This document shows, piece by piece, positions 56,770-64,000 of a DNA stretch of 64,000 nucleotides. Position 1 is the stretch's first letter. Each line of letters opens with the position of its first letter. The notes beneath the pieces are model-generated. The model was not told the DNA's origin. It did no database searches and saw nothing but the letters and a program-made list of their open reading frames with translations. Position numbers and translations under genes: made by a program. The stretch covers positions 117,554-181,553 of the forward strand of contig JAFSPM010000001.1 of the NCBI GenBank assembly GCA_017442855.1, written 5' to 3'. Source of the stretch: Bacteroidaceae bacterium (lineage in GTDB: Bacteria > Bacteroidota > Bacteroidia > Bacteroidales > Bacteroidaceae).

Positions 56770-57777
56770 ATGAAAGTAGCAATTGTTGGAGCAAGTGGTG
56801 CCGTAGGACAAGAGTTCCTGCGTGTACTGGAAGAGAGAAATTTCCCCATCGACGAACTGCTGTTGTTTGGTTCGCCACGCAGTGCGGGCAGTACTTACAC
56901 TTTCAGAGGTAAAGAAATCAAGGTCAAGCTCCTGCAGCATAACGACGACTTCAAGGGTGTTGACATCGCCTTTACATCGGCAGGTGCCGGCACCTCTAAG
57001 GAATATGCAGAGACCATCACCAAGTATGGAGCCGTGATGATTGACAACTCCAGTGCCTTCCGCATGGATGCCGATGTGCCCCTGGTAGTGCCCGAGGTCA
57101 ACGCCCCCGATGCCAAGATACGTCCACGCGGCATCATCGCCAACCCCAACTGCACCACCATCCAGATGGTCGTAGCCCTCAAGCCCATTGAGGAGCTGTC
57201 ACACATCGTGCGTGTGCATGTATCTACCTATCAGGCAGCCAGTGGCGCCGGTGCCGCCGCCATGAAGGAGCTCTACGAACAGTACCGTCAGGTATTGGCA
57301 GGTGAGCCTGTCACCGTCGAGCGTTTCCAGTACCAGCTGGCGTTCAACCTCATCCCGCAGGTCGATGTGTTCACCGAGAACGACTATACCAAGGAAGAGA
57401 TGAAGATGTTCAACGAGACACGTAAGATCATGCACTCTGATGTACGCGTCAGCGCCACCTGTGTGCGTGTACCCTCGTTGCGTTCCCACTCCGAGGCCAT
57501 CTGGGTAGAAACCGAACGTCCTGTATCAGTAGAGGAAGCCAAGGCCGCCTTTGCCAAGGCCGAGGGTCTGGTCATCGAGGACAATCCTGCCGAGAAGAAA
57601 TATCCTATGCCACTCTTCCTGGCCGGCAAAGACCCCGTCTATATCGGTCGCATCCGCAAGGACCTCGCCAATGACAATGGTCTCACCTTCTGGATTGTCG
57701 GCGACCAGATCAAGAAAGGTGCCGCCCTCAATGCTGTACAGATTGCCGAGTACCTCATCAAAGAAAAGGCACTTTGA
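56770..57777 (+). CDS. asd: Aspartate-semialdehyde dehydrogenase
   Basis: Reduces aspartyl phosphate to aspartate semialdehyde, the branch point to lysine/diaminopimelate, threonine and methionine. The 335-residue protein begins with the NADP loop [17 protein letters not shown]; the catalytic Cys128 lies in [10 protein letters not shown] and a His/Arg set follows ([12 protein letters not shown]). It is cytoplasmic and monocistronic, with its own promoter and terminator. Confidence 0.96.
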   Translation: MKVAIVGASGAVGQEFLRVLEERNFPIDELLLFGSPRSAGSTYTFRGKEIKVKLLQHNDDFKGVDIAFTSAGAGTSKEYAETITKYGAVMIDNSSAFRMDADVPLVVPEVNAPDAKIRPRGIIANPNCTTIQMVVALKPIEELSHIVRVHVSTYQAASGAGAAAMKELYEQYRQVLAGEPVTVERFQYQLAFNLIPQVDVFTENDYTKEEMKMFNETRKIMHSDVRVSATCVRVPSLRSHSEAIWVETERPVSVEEAKAAFAKAEGLVIEDNPAEKKYPMPLFLAGKDPVYIGRIRKDLANDNGLTFWIVGDQIKKGAALNAVQIAEYLIKEKAL

Positions 57778-57805
57778 CACTAAGACGAAATAACGTATCA
57801 ATAAT

Positions 57806-57836
57806 AAAGGCTGCGAAGTTCGCAGCCTTTAATTTT
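57806..57836. terminator. Bidirectional terminator after asd
   Basis: Perfect 10-bp stem AAAGGCTGCG / CGCAGCCTTT with a 5-base loop and T-rich tail; it also faces the 3' end of the convergent kinase gene. Confidence 0.9.
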
Positions 57837-57850
57837 CAATTCCCCATCCA

Positions 57851-58699
57851 TCAAATTTCCGGATGATTTATGTGATATTCCAGCAATTGCTTCATCGGCG
57901 TTAGCTCCACCGCCGTCACCACCTGCGTACCATATCCCATAGCCACCTCCTCCAGCAAATCCTTGAAGTCGTTAGCCATGTGACCCACCGCACAGAAAGG
58001 CAAGTTCTTATAGTCATATTGCAAGATGCAACGGTCGAAATACTCCTTGAAGTTACGCACCACCAACCACCTCACATAGTCATGCTCCTTCATGTTCTTC
58101 AGAAACTCAGCCACCCTTGCCAAGAACAACTCAGGCTCCTTCTGCTCATACACCAAGTCCTGCAAATTGTTAGAAGTCACGTTAAAGTGCTCATAGAAAG
58201 TCATTGCCATATCCACCGGAGCCATGTTCTTCACCACATCCGACAAGAACATACGACCCAGCGCAATAGAACTGCCCTCATCGCCCAGCAGATATCCCCC
58301 CGACAATACCGAAGCCACAATCTGCTTACCATCATAAAAGCACGATCCCGAGTGGTTAGCCAGCACACCCGCAATACCCGCATTATCCTGTAGCACCCCC
58401 CTTGCTGCCGCCAGCAAGGTAGAGTCTATCTGAACACGCGACTTAAATTGCGAAATAAGAGAATCCTCCACCTTCTTCTTACGCTCCTGCGAGCCACATC
58501 TCGACCCGTAGAAGTACACCATCTCATATCTTCTATGGAAAAAAATAGGAGGCAAGCTGAGCCTTACCATCCTGCTGATCTCTCTGCGAGTTTGGAAAAA
58601 TGGGTTAATGACCTCTGACTGCGCCTCGATCATCACCTCTTTGTCGTTTATGCAAGCCCATTCCGTACCGAACGAGCCTGTCTCTATGATTAGTTTCAT
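57851..58699 (-). CDS. BadF/BadG-type sugar kinase (GlcNAc/MurNAc kinase-like)
   Basis: A 282-residue ASKHA-fold ATPase. It has the phosphate-1 motif IIETGSFGTEWACI (an unusual T-G-S-F variant of D-G-G), GIAGVLANHSGSCFYDG, and the adenosine-region GGYLLGDEGSSIALGR, which is typical of N-acetylhexosamine kinases of the BadF/BadG family; Clostridium MurK belongs here. It is cytoplasmic. It is divergent from a NamZ-type muramidase gene, which suggests that it phosphorylates MurNAc or GlcNAc released from peptidoglycan. Confidence 0.85.
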   Translation of the reverse strand: MKLIIETGSFGTEWACINDKEVMIEAQSEVINPFFQTRREISRMVRLSLPPIFFHRRYEMVYFYGSRCGSQERKKKVEDSLISQFKSRVQIDSTLLAAARGVLQDNAGIAGVLANHSGSCFYDGKQIVASVLSGGYLLGDEGSSIALGRMFLSDVVKNMAPVDMAMTFYEHFNVTSNNLQDLVYEQKEPELFLARVAEFLKNMKEHDYVRWLVVRNFKEYFDRCILQYDYKNLPFCAVGHMANDFKDLLEEVAMGYGTQVVTAVELTPMKQLLEYHINHPEI

Positions 58700-58725
58700 T
58701 TGGATCCCCTAGATGGTTACTTTTG

Positions 58726-58755
58726 CAAAGGTAATGTTTTTTTCCATATTTCCAA
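58726..58755 (-). promoter_or_regulatory. Promoter of the sugar kinase gene
   Basis: Minus strand: TTG (58755-58753), 19-base spacer, TACCTTTG (58733-58726), 26 bases before the ATG. Confidence 0.65.
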
Positions 58756-58807
58756 TACAAAATCCCAAAAAGTGTATCGGTTACACTAAATAAATCCGCC
58801 ACTACTA

Positions 58808-58838
58808 TTGCAATCCCCGTTTTTTTGCCTTATATTTG
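58808..58838 (+). promoter_or_regulatory. Promoter of the NamZ gene
   Basis: TTG (58808-58810), 20-base spacer, TATATTTG (58831-58838), 15 bases before the ATG at 58854. A TTG at 58836 that could extend the frame lies inside this box and is excluded. Confidence 0.65.
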
Positions 58839-58853
58839 AAACCTAAATTTACT

Positions 58854-60080
58854 ATGATGAAAATACACTATTTTTCCTTTTTCGTCCTCGCCCTGCTGAT
58901 CTGCACCAGTTGTCAGGCCCGCACCCAGCGCCACGACAGCGCCCCCCAGGAAGCAGCATCTTTGGCCACCGCCAGCCCCGTCATTACCGGTGATGCCCTT
59001 ACCGAACTCTACTACCCCCTGATAGCAGGTCAGCGCGTGGCCCTCTTTGGCAACCACACCGCCCTCTTGCCCGATGGCGAGCATCTGGTCGATAAGCTCC
59101 TGCGCGACGGCCAGAAAGTCACCGCCGTCTTCTCCCCCGAGCATGGTTTCCGTGGCATCGCCGATGCTGGCGAACATGTGTCCAGCAGTGTCGATGCCCA
59201 GACAGGCATCCCCATCCTCTCGTTATACGATGGCGGCAATAACCGCCCTTCGGCAGCCTCCATGAGTAAGTTCGATGTCCTCTTGGTCGATATCCAAGAC
59301 GTAGGCCTCCGCTTCTACACCTATTACATCACCATGTGCCGCCTCATGGCCGCCTGTGCCGATGCCGGCAAGACCGTCATCATCCTCGACCGTCCCAACC
59401 CCAACGGACATTTGGTCGATGGTCCCCTGTTAGATATGAAGTACAAGAGCGGCGTAGGCTGGTTGCCCATCCCCGTGCTGCACGGCATGACGCTCGGTGA
59501 GCTGGCGCAGATGGCCGTTGGCAAAGGCTGGTTAGGTACCAAGACCAAGTGTCAGCTTGTGGTCATCCCCTGCGAGCATTACACCCATCACACCCTGACC
59601 GACATCCAGGTGCCACCTTCGCCCAACCTGCCCAACCTGCGTGCCATCTACCTCTATCCCTCGTTGTGTTATTTCGAGGCCACCCCCGTCAGTGTAGGTC
59701 GAGGCACCGACCATCCCTTCCAGATCTATGGCCATCCCGCCATGAAGGGCCGCACCTATAGCTTCACCCCCGAGAGCCGTGCAGGTGCCAAGAGCCCCCC
59801 ACAGCTCGGCAAGCGCTGCCAGGGAGTTGACCTCACCACCCTCGACATGGACAGCCTCACTACCAAGGGCATCGACCTCAGTTATGTCATCGATGCCTAC
59901 AAAGATTTAGGCATGGGCAGTAAGTTCTTCACCGACTTCTTCGAGAAGTTGATAGGCGTCTCCTGGGTGCGCACGATGATTGTGCAGGGCGCCACCGCCG
60001 CCGACATCAAAGCCCGCTGGCAGCCCGATGTGGAGCAGTTCAAAAAGGACAGGAGGGAGTATCTGATTTATGAGGAGTGA
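58854..60080 (+). CDS. Lipoprotein exo-beta-N-acetylmuramidase, NamZ family (DUF1343, GH171)
   Basis: About 408 residues with a lipoprotein signal (MMKIHYFSFFVLALLICTSC). The DUF1343 core follows: GQRVALFGNHTALLPDG, AVFSPEHGFRG, DAGEHVSSSVDAQTGIPILSLYDG, DVLLVDIQDVGLRFYTYI-like and LDRPNPNGHLVDGP. Characterised NamZ enzymes remove MurNAc from the non-reducing end of peptidoglycan fragments. It is anchored in the envelope and divergent from the BadF-type kinase. Codons are strongly C-ending. Confidence 0.9.
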   Translation: MMKIHYFSFFVLALLICTSCQARTQRHDSAPQEAASLATASPVITGDALTELYYPLIAGQRVALFGNHTALLPDGEHLVDKLLRDGQKVTAVFSPEHGFRGIADAGEHVSSSVDAQTGIPILSLYDGGNNRPSAASMSKFDVLLVDIQDVGLRFYTYYITMCRLMAACADAGKTVIILDRPNPNGHLVDGPLLDMKYKSGVGWLPIPVLHGMTLGELAQMAVGKGWLGTKTKCQLVVIPCEHYTHHTLTDIQVPPSPNLPNLRAIYLYPSLCYFEATPVSVGRGTDHPFQIYGHPAMKGRTYSFTPESRAGAKSPPQLGKRCQGVDLTTLDMDSLTTKGIDLSYVIDAYKDLGMGSKFFTDFFEKLIGVSWVRTMIVQGATAADIKARWQPDVEQFKKDRREYLIYEE

Positions 60081-60139
60081 AAACTGAAAACAATATCAAA
60101 ATAGGTAGCTTTATAGTCGAAAATCAGCCCATTTTTAAA

Positions 60140-60359
60140 GGAGTGCCTTCTACGGGTGCTCGCAGTATCTGCTACGGGTCGTTCCAAAGCCTCCCATGAG
60201 TCATCGCAGTATCTCCTATGGGGGTATGGCAGATACTGCGACGGGTGATAGCAGATACTGCATCTGGTGGTGGCAAACCTTCCGTCACCTGATAGCAAGT
60301 TCTCCCTTCACTCATAGCATACTTTCCTTTTGCTCATAGCAGCTATTCCCATCAAAAAC
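60140..60359. repeat. 22-bp-period degenerate array (10 units)
   Basis: Ten consecutive 22-bp units start at 60140, 60162, 60184, 60206, 60228, 60250, 60272, 60294, 60316 and 60338. Shared positions are AGCA at the unit start, a central TCC/TGC and TCAT/TGAT at the end. Units 2 and 4 carry GCAGTATCT, units 5 and 6 its reverse complement AGATACTGC, so neighbouring units can pair. There is no reading frame across it. Confidence 0.85.
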
Positions 60360-60695
60360 AACCACAAAATCCATCACAAAAATGTAGCGAACATCATTAC
60401 GAGTAGAAGGACTGCTGGCTGTTGTTTGAGTGCAACGCGGTTAATTATTAATGTCTCTGTTACTTTTGAGTTTGTGATATTATGGAGGTGGAACAAAATG
60501 AAGAAGGGGGAAGTGATTGGCTTCCCCCTTCCTTTTTGATTATGTTTTCTGACTTTATTTGCTAATAGAGTATTATTTGTAGCGAATTTGTATTTTAGGA
60601 TTTGAGAACTGCAATCTTGGCAAAATTTACTATATAAAAGTAACAAAAGTGAACCCTTTAATGGATTAGTTTCATAATACTAATCTGAATAGAAT
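60360..60695. other. Non-coding stretch before the NVEALA cassette
   Basis: AT-rich; contains a strong terminator hairpin (60503-60536) but no gene that I can support. Short frames on both strands here lack any recognisable feature. The terminator suggests either a short untranslated RNA or the remnant of a lost gene upstream of it. Confidence 0.45.
60503..60536 (+). terminator. Strong intrinsic terminator without an obvious upstream gene
   Basis: Perfect 11-bp stem GAAGGGGGAAG / CTTCCCCCTTC, 7-base loop, then CTTTTT. The nearest plus-strand gene (NamZ) ends 420 bases earlier. Confidence 0.85.
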
Positions 60696-60742
60696 AATTA
60701 TATTTTAATTATATCTCATACAAGTGGTTATATCTATATTTG
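60696..60742 (+). promoter_or_regulatory. Promoter of the NVEALA cassette with paired AATTATAT boxes
   Basis: Two direct AATTATAT boxes (60696-60703 and 60707-60714, 11 bases apart) lie ahead of TATATTTG (60735-60742); the second box ends 20 bases before the -7 box, in the -33 position. The same arrangement with identical spacing recurs at 63770-63816. Confidence 0.75.
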
Positions 60743-60766
60743 CAATATAATTATTGTAATGAGGAT

Positions 60767-61648
60767 ATGAATGCTAGGATTAAGATAGGATTTTGGATGA
60801 TGTCATTAGTTGCCTTCGCATCATGTAAGAACAATGCTAATACTAATATGATTTCTAATATTGTGCGTGAGTGGCAAGGCAAGGAAGTCTTGTTCCCAGA
60901 CAATCCTGTGTTTACTATCTATGGTCTGGATACGGTTGATTACAAATTTAGAAATGCTGACTATAAGGTTGTGAGTTATGTGGATTCGGTGGGGTGCCTC
61001 AGTTGCAAATTACAGCTTGACAAGTGGAAGGATGTCATTCGTCGAATTGATTCGGTTGCAGATGTCCGTGTGTCATTTGTATTCTTTTTCTCTCCAGAGA
61101 AACAACGCGATGTGGCTTATGCCACCAAGAGCGGAGGGTTCGACCATCCCATAGTGTTGGACCTGAAAAATGAATTCAATACTTTGAATCACTTTCCCGT
61201 TGATTTCAACTTTCAGACCATGTTGCTTGATAAAGACAACAAAGTGGTAACCATAGGTAACCCTGTGCAAAGTCCTAAAATTTTGGATCTGTTCCAATCT
61301 GTCATCTTAGGTCTTGATAAAGATTCAAAGCCCCATGTTACCTTGACGACAGCAAGCATTGATCAGTCTGCCATTGACTTCGGACAAATGAGTCTGGGTG
61401 AAAAGCAGGAAAGCACCGTTAGGCTTACTAATACTGGCAATAAGCCGTTAGTTGTACAGGATGTGGTAGTGTCGTGTGGTTGTACCAAGGTGAAATACCC
61501 GGAGGCTCCCATTTTGCCAGATCAAACAGGAGAAGTTGTTGTCAGTTATGACCCAGATAAGAAGGGTGGGTTCCATAAAACCATTACCTTGTATTGCAAT
61601 GCAGAACAATCTCCACTTCGGATTTCCATAAGTGGAAGAGTCGTATAA
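60767..61648 (+). CDS. Lipoprotein with thioredoxin-like CxxC domain fused to DUF1573
   Basis: 293 residues from the ATG at 60767 (after GAGGA); a longer reading from a TTG inside the -7 box is rejected. It has a lipobox (LVAFASC, Cys20). A thioredoxin-like region follows, with SVGCLSCKLQLDKW (Cys77-x-x-Cys80) and FVFFFSPEKQ. The C-terminal DUF1573 beta-sandwich (about 190-293) reads AIDFGQMSLGEKQESTVRLTNTGNKPLVVQDVVVSCGC. It is predicted to act at the outer face of a membrane. As first gene before a Cys-rich NVEALA peptide it is a natural candidate for its thiol oxidation or reduction partner; this is inference. Confidence 0.87.
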   Translation: MNARIKIGFWMMSLVAFASCKNNANTNMISNIVREWQGKEVLFPDNPVFTIYGLDTVDYKFRNADYKVVSYVDSVGCLSCKLQLDKWKDVIRRIDSVADVRVSFVFFFSPEKQRDVAYATKSGGFDHPIVLDLKNEFNTLNHFPVDFNFQTMLLDKDNKVVTIGNPVQSPKILDLFQSVILGLDKDSKPHVTLTTASIDQSAIDFGQMSLGEKQESTVRLTNTGNKPLVVQDVVVSCGCTKVKYPEAPILPDQTGEVVVSYDPDKKGGFHKTITLYCNAEQSPLRISISGRVV

Positions 61649-61680
61649 CTTTTTTATTAACCATTTAAACATATAGTATT

Positions 61681-61920
61681 ATGAAGAAGATTTTAATGAG
61701 CGTAGCCCTTGTATCAGCAATTGCTATTGCTACTGGCTACAGTATGATTGGCTCTGAAAAGAGCGATGTGAATATGAGTGATTTGGCACAAACTAATGTG
61801 GAGGCACTGGCACAAGCACTTCCACGTCAATGTGAATGTCTTCCCGCTGGCGTGTGTTGTGATTGTAAACTACAAGTAGAATGGGGCAAAACCGCAGACA
61901 GGTCAATGCAAGATGATTAA
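61681..61920 (+). CDS. NVEALA-family exported Cys-rich peptide
   Basis: A 79-residue protein: a signal-like N-terminus (MKKILMSVALVSAIAIATGY), the NVEAL motif (residues 39-43, QTNVEALAQ) that defines the Bacteroidales NVEALA family, and a short tail with five cysteines (51, 53, 59, 60, 62: CECLPAGVCCDC). The family is known only as small exported proteins found near 6-bladed propeller lipoproteins; the function is unknown. Its stop overlaps the next gene by 8 bases, so translation is coupled. Confidence 0.88.
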   Translation: MKKILMSVALVSAIAIATGYSMIGSEKSDVNMSDLAQTNVEALAQALPRQCECLPAGVCCDCKLQVEWGKTADRSMQDD

Positions 61921-62926
61921 AGATTTATTCCATTTCGTTTTATTATGTATTATCAGCATTCTGACAATAAACTGTCAGAATGCTGAAGGTATTGAGAAGA
62001 AACAAAATAGTCGCAATAAAGTTGTCAGTGTCAAAGATAATATCAAACTGATTGAGACAGATAGCATTTTGATAAGCGATTTCTCTTATATCAAGGTGCT
62101 GGGAGATTACGCTGTGATTCCCGACTTGAAGTCGTCAGATAAATTAGTGCATTTGTTTGATAAGGAAACGATGGCCTATATTGCCAGTACAGGAGATTTG
62201 GGTCAAGGCCCGGGGGAGATTTCATCCATTGCTGGAGTGGCTTACGATAATGACAGGGATTGTCTGCAAGTCGTGGATTATGGAAGCAAAAACATCTACA
62301 ACTTCGTTGTTGACAGTGTCAAGATGAATCCGGACTATTTGCCGACTGTCAAGCAGAAGTTGCGGAATGATATCATTCCTTATGAATACCACTTCCTAAA
62401 CGATACTTTGAGCTATGGTGCATTTATCAGTCTCAATGCAAGCCGTTCAAGCAGCATGAGGATAGGTAAGTGGAATCTGCTGACAGGTGAGATGCAACTG
62501 CACAACCATGAGCATCCTGCAACCGCAAACAATGTGGTTGTTTATGATTACTCAAGCAAGCATGACCTGATAGTGGAGTGTAGCAACAAATATGACTTGA
62601 TTAATATTTTCGATGGTCAGCTCAACTTGAAATCCCGTATTTATGGTCCGGAATGGGAAGAGAACGGAGATGATAGACAGCATTTCCTAAGTGTAGTTTT
62701 TTATAAGAATTGGATTATCGCAGCGTATAGTGGGAAGAGGGCTTCAGAAGACAGAATGCCAACGATTTGTTATGTTTTCGACTTGAAGGGCAACTATGTC
62801 AAGACTTTGGATATAGGATATAAGATTTGGCGCATGAGCGTGGATGAAAACCTCTCACGTTTGTATTTTTCCTTCCAAGACGCATTTCAATTTGGTTACT
62901 TGGACTTGAAGGGGTTATTAGATTAA
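61913..62926 (+). CDS. 6-bladed beta-propeller lipoprotein (TolB-like_6/BF2992 type)
   Basis: A 337-residue protein with a lipobox (ISILTINC, Cys21) and a propeller-like repeat pattern. The motif GQGPGEI (97-103) is characteristic of the 6-bladed beta-propeller lipoproteins that accompany NVEALA peptides in Bacteroides. It may bind the peptide at the cell surface or in the periplasm, which is inferred from the constant neighbourhood. It overlaps the NVEALA gene by 8 bases and precedes the signal peptidase gene by 8. Confidence 0.87.
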   Translation: MIKDLFHFVLLCIISILTINCQNAEGIEKKQNSRNKVVSVKDNIKLIETDSILISDFSYIKVLGDYAVIPDLKSSDKLVHLFDKETMAYIASTGDLGQGPGEISSIAGVAYDNDRDCLQVVDYGSKNIYNFVVDSVKMNPDYLPTVKQKLRNDIIPYEYHFLNDTLSYGAFISLNASRSSSMRIGKWNLLTGEMQLHNHEHPATANNVVVYDYSSKHDLIVECSNKYDLINIFDGQLNLKSRIYGPEWEENGDDRQHFLSVVFYKNWIIAAYSGKRASEDRMPTICYVFDLKGNYVKTLDIGYKIWRMSVDENLSRLYFSFQDAFQFGYLDLKGLLD

Positions 62927-62934
62927 ATATATGA

Positions 62935-63771
62935 GTGAGGAGATGGCTTAACATACTAGTTAATATAACGTTCTATGGCAGCTGGGCTGTGGTGATCTAC
63001 CTGCTGCTGCAAGTTTTTCTCTTGGTGTCGTTCAAGGTGCCAACCAATTCTATGGTGCCTACAATGATGCCAGGGGACTTTATATTGGTGGAGAAGCTAA
63101 GTATGGGGCCAAGACTGTTTAACGTGTTCAAGGCGCTGAGGACGGAGGATGTGAAGATATACCGTTTGCCCGGGCTGAGGGGCATCAGGCGAAATGACCC
63201 CGTGGTGTTTAATTACCCTTACGAGTATGGCCGATGGGACAGCGTGAGGTTTCATGTGATGCAGTATTATACGAAACGTTGTATCGGTTTGCCTGGGGAT
63301 ACCATCAGTATAAAGAATGGATTGTATATGATGGGGGAGTTAAAGGGAGGCATTAAGCAAGGGCAGATGGAAATGGCTATGCTGTCGGACAGCATCATTC
63401 AGGCGAGGTATCATGACCCGATATATCCTGAGGCATCAGCTGGTGAGGGAATGGGCTGGACTTTGAAGGATTTCGGACCGCTACCAATTCCCAAACGGGG
63501 GCAAAGGGTGAAGATGGACTCAACTGCCTGGAAGCTCTACCATCAGTTGGTAGAGTGGGAGCAGAAGGGGGAGGTGGCGATAGACAGTGATTATACTTTC
63601 ACCCACGACTATTACTTCATGGCAGGCGACAATGTGGTCAGCTCCATAGATTCCCGCTTCTGGGGCTTGCTGCCGGATGACTACATCGTGGGTAGGGCTT
63701 GGCGTATTTGGAAGTCGGTTGGAAGGGATGGAAAGACGAGATGGGACAGGGTGATGAAAAAAGTGGAATAA
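62935..63771 (+). CDS. Type I signal peptidase (S26), cassette-specific copy
   Basis: 278 residues starting at a GTG (62935): a start further downstream would cut into the membrane helix (about 5-33). Catalytic Ser39 lies in PTNSMVPTMMPGD and the general-base Lys114 in YYTKRCIGLPGD; MAGDNVVSSIDSRFWGLLPDDYIVG is the conserved box near the C-terminus. It removes signal peptides at the outer face of the inner membrane. Placed directly after the NVEALA and propeller genes it may process the peptide. A six-codon frame opened by the ATG at 62931 overlaps the start. Confidence 0.88.
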   Translation: MRRWLNILVNITFYGSWAVVIYLLLQVFLLVSFKVPTNSMVPTMMPGDFILVEKLSMGPRLFNVFKALRTEDVKIYRLPGLRGIRRNDPVVFNYPYEYGRWDSVRFHVMQYYTKRCIGLPGDTISIKNGLYMMGELKGGIKQGQMEMAMLSDSIIQARYHDPIYPEASAGEGMGWTLKDFGPLPIPKRGQRVKMDSTAWKLYHQLVEWEQKGEVAIDSDYTFTHDYYFMAGDNVVSSIDSRFWGLLPDDYIVGRAWRIWKSVGRDGKTRWDRVMKKVE

Positions 63772-63816
63772 TTATATTTCAATTATATTTCTTGCGAATG
63801 GTTATCGCTACATTTG
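63770..63816 (+). promoter_or_regulatory. Second copy of the paired AATTATAT promoter
   Basis: AATTATAT at 63770-63777 and 63781-63788, then TACATTTG at 63809-63816; spacings equal those at 60696-60742. The first box begins inside the signal peptidase stop codon. Confidence 0.75.
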
Positions 63817-63841
63817 TAAGATATAAAAATGAAAGATTAAT

Positions 63842-64000
63842 ATGAAGATAAGAACTGGAATAGGAATTTGGTTGGTGGCTGGTTTGTGCATGGCTTGTAA
63901 CAGTAAGACTGGCAGTAACGACACTTCAGAAGAAGGAGTGAATGAATTAGCTCAGGCAGAGCCAAATGAGGTTACTACCATTACCTTGAGGCGGCAGGCG
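63842..64000 (+). CDS. Lipoprotein, 5' part only (start of a second cassette)
   Basis: Fifty-three residues are visible before the window ends: MKIRTGIGIWLVAGLCMACN with a lipobox (lipid Cys19), then a Ser/Asn/Glu linker and the beginning of a folded region (EVTTITLRRQA). The first residues resemble those of the lipoprotein at 60767 (MNARIKIGFWMMSLVAFASC), and the promoters match, so this is probably a paralogous first gene of another NVEALA-type unit. The domain content is not visible. Confidence 0.75.
   Translation, partial: MKIRTGIGIWLVAGLCMACNSKTGSNDTSEEGVNELAQAEPNEVTTITLRRQA

Noticed and set aside
60374-60646. A 90-residue minus-strand frame covering the terminator hairpin
   Set aside because: It includes the perfect 11-bp hairpin and low-complexity sequence, with no start signal or family.

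Overview
The window is chromosomal DNA from a member of the Bacteroidales, most likely a gut or oral Bacteroides/Prevotella-type organism. Three things point there. Promoters carry the Bacteroidetes -7 box TAnnTTTG, several with a TTTG or TTG about 19-20 bases upstream. The gene families are typical of the order: GH2/GH97 glycosidases, a C69 dipeptidase, NamZ, an NVEALA peptide, DUF4143 ATPases and YfhO. Shine-Dalgarno sites are weak. I saw no rRNA, tRNA, CRISPR array, prophage or transposase gene.

Layout. 1-11 kb: a partial SpmA/B-type membrane protein, then ruvB, a polysaccharide flippase and a DUF389 protein, a DEAD-box helicase, and a GH2-GH97 glycosidase pair. 11-19 kb: a long minus-strand run cysE > rlmL-like > DPP IV > purD > membrane protein > VTT protein, divergent from cysK. 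19-28 kb: rnr with a two-domain esterase, a lone AAA/DUF4143 ATPase with phased palindromes upstream, about 1 kb of repeat-rich non-coding DNA, a DEDD exonuclease, a lipoprotein flavodoxin, and a hidden short peptide reading frame with a double-glycine leader. 28-47 kb: YhhN, a LolC/E-like permease with rbfA, yfhO, dprA/thioesterase/U32 protein, dusB, PAP2/epimerase/C69 dipeptidase, a serine hydrolase, alkaline phosphatase, HU, pta-ackA, and a low-complexity lipoprotein. 47-60 kb has visibly more GC-rich codon use: cdaA-folP, murF, VanZ, a sodium-dependent transporter, an HhH protein, lolD with a cation/proton antiporter, asd, and a divergent sugar kinase/NamZ pair that suggests peptidoglycan recycling. 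60.7-64 kb: a cassette of thioredoxin-like/DUF1573 lipoprotein, NVEALA Cys-rich peptide, 6-bladed propeller lipoprotein and dedicated signal peptidase. A second unit then starts under a near-identical promoter and is cut by the window end.

The most unusual signals are two. First, three separate intergenic regions (11.16, 25.95 and 60.14 kb) hold arrays of short, often palindromic words laid out on an exact 22-bp period. Each region uses different words, and in one region three word families follow each other without losing phase. Second, the NVEALA cassette looks like an exported Cys-rich peptide with its own redox partner and peptidase. Other repeats include two MITE-like elements with 16- and 23-bp perfect terminal inverted repeats, a tandemly expanded terminator arm, and heptamer repeats inside murF.
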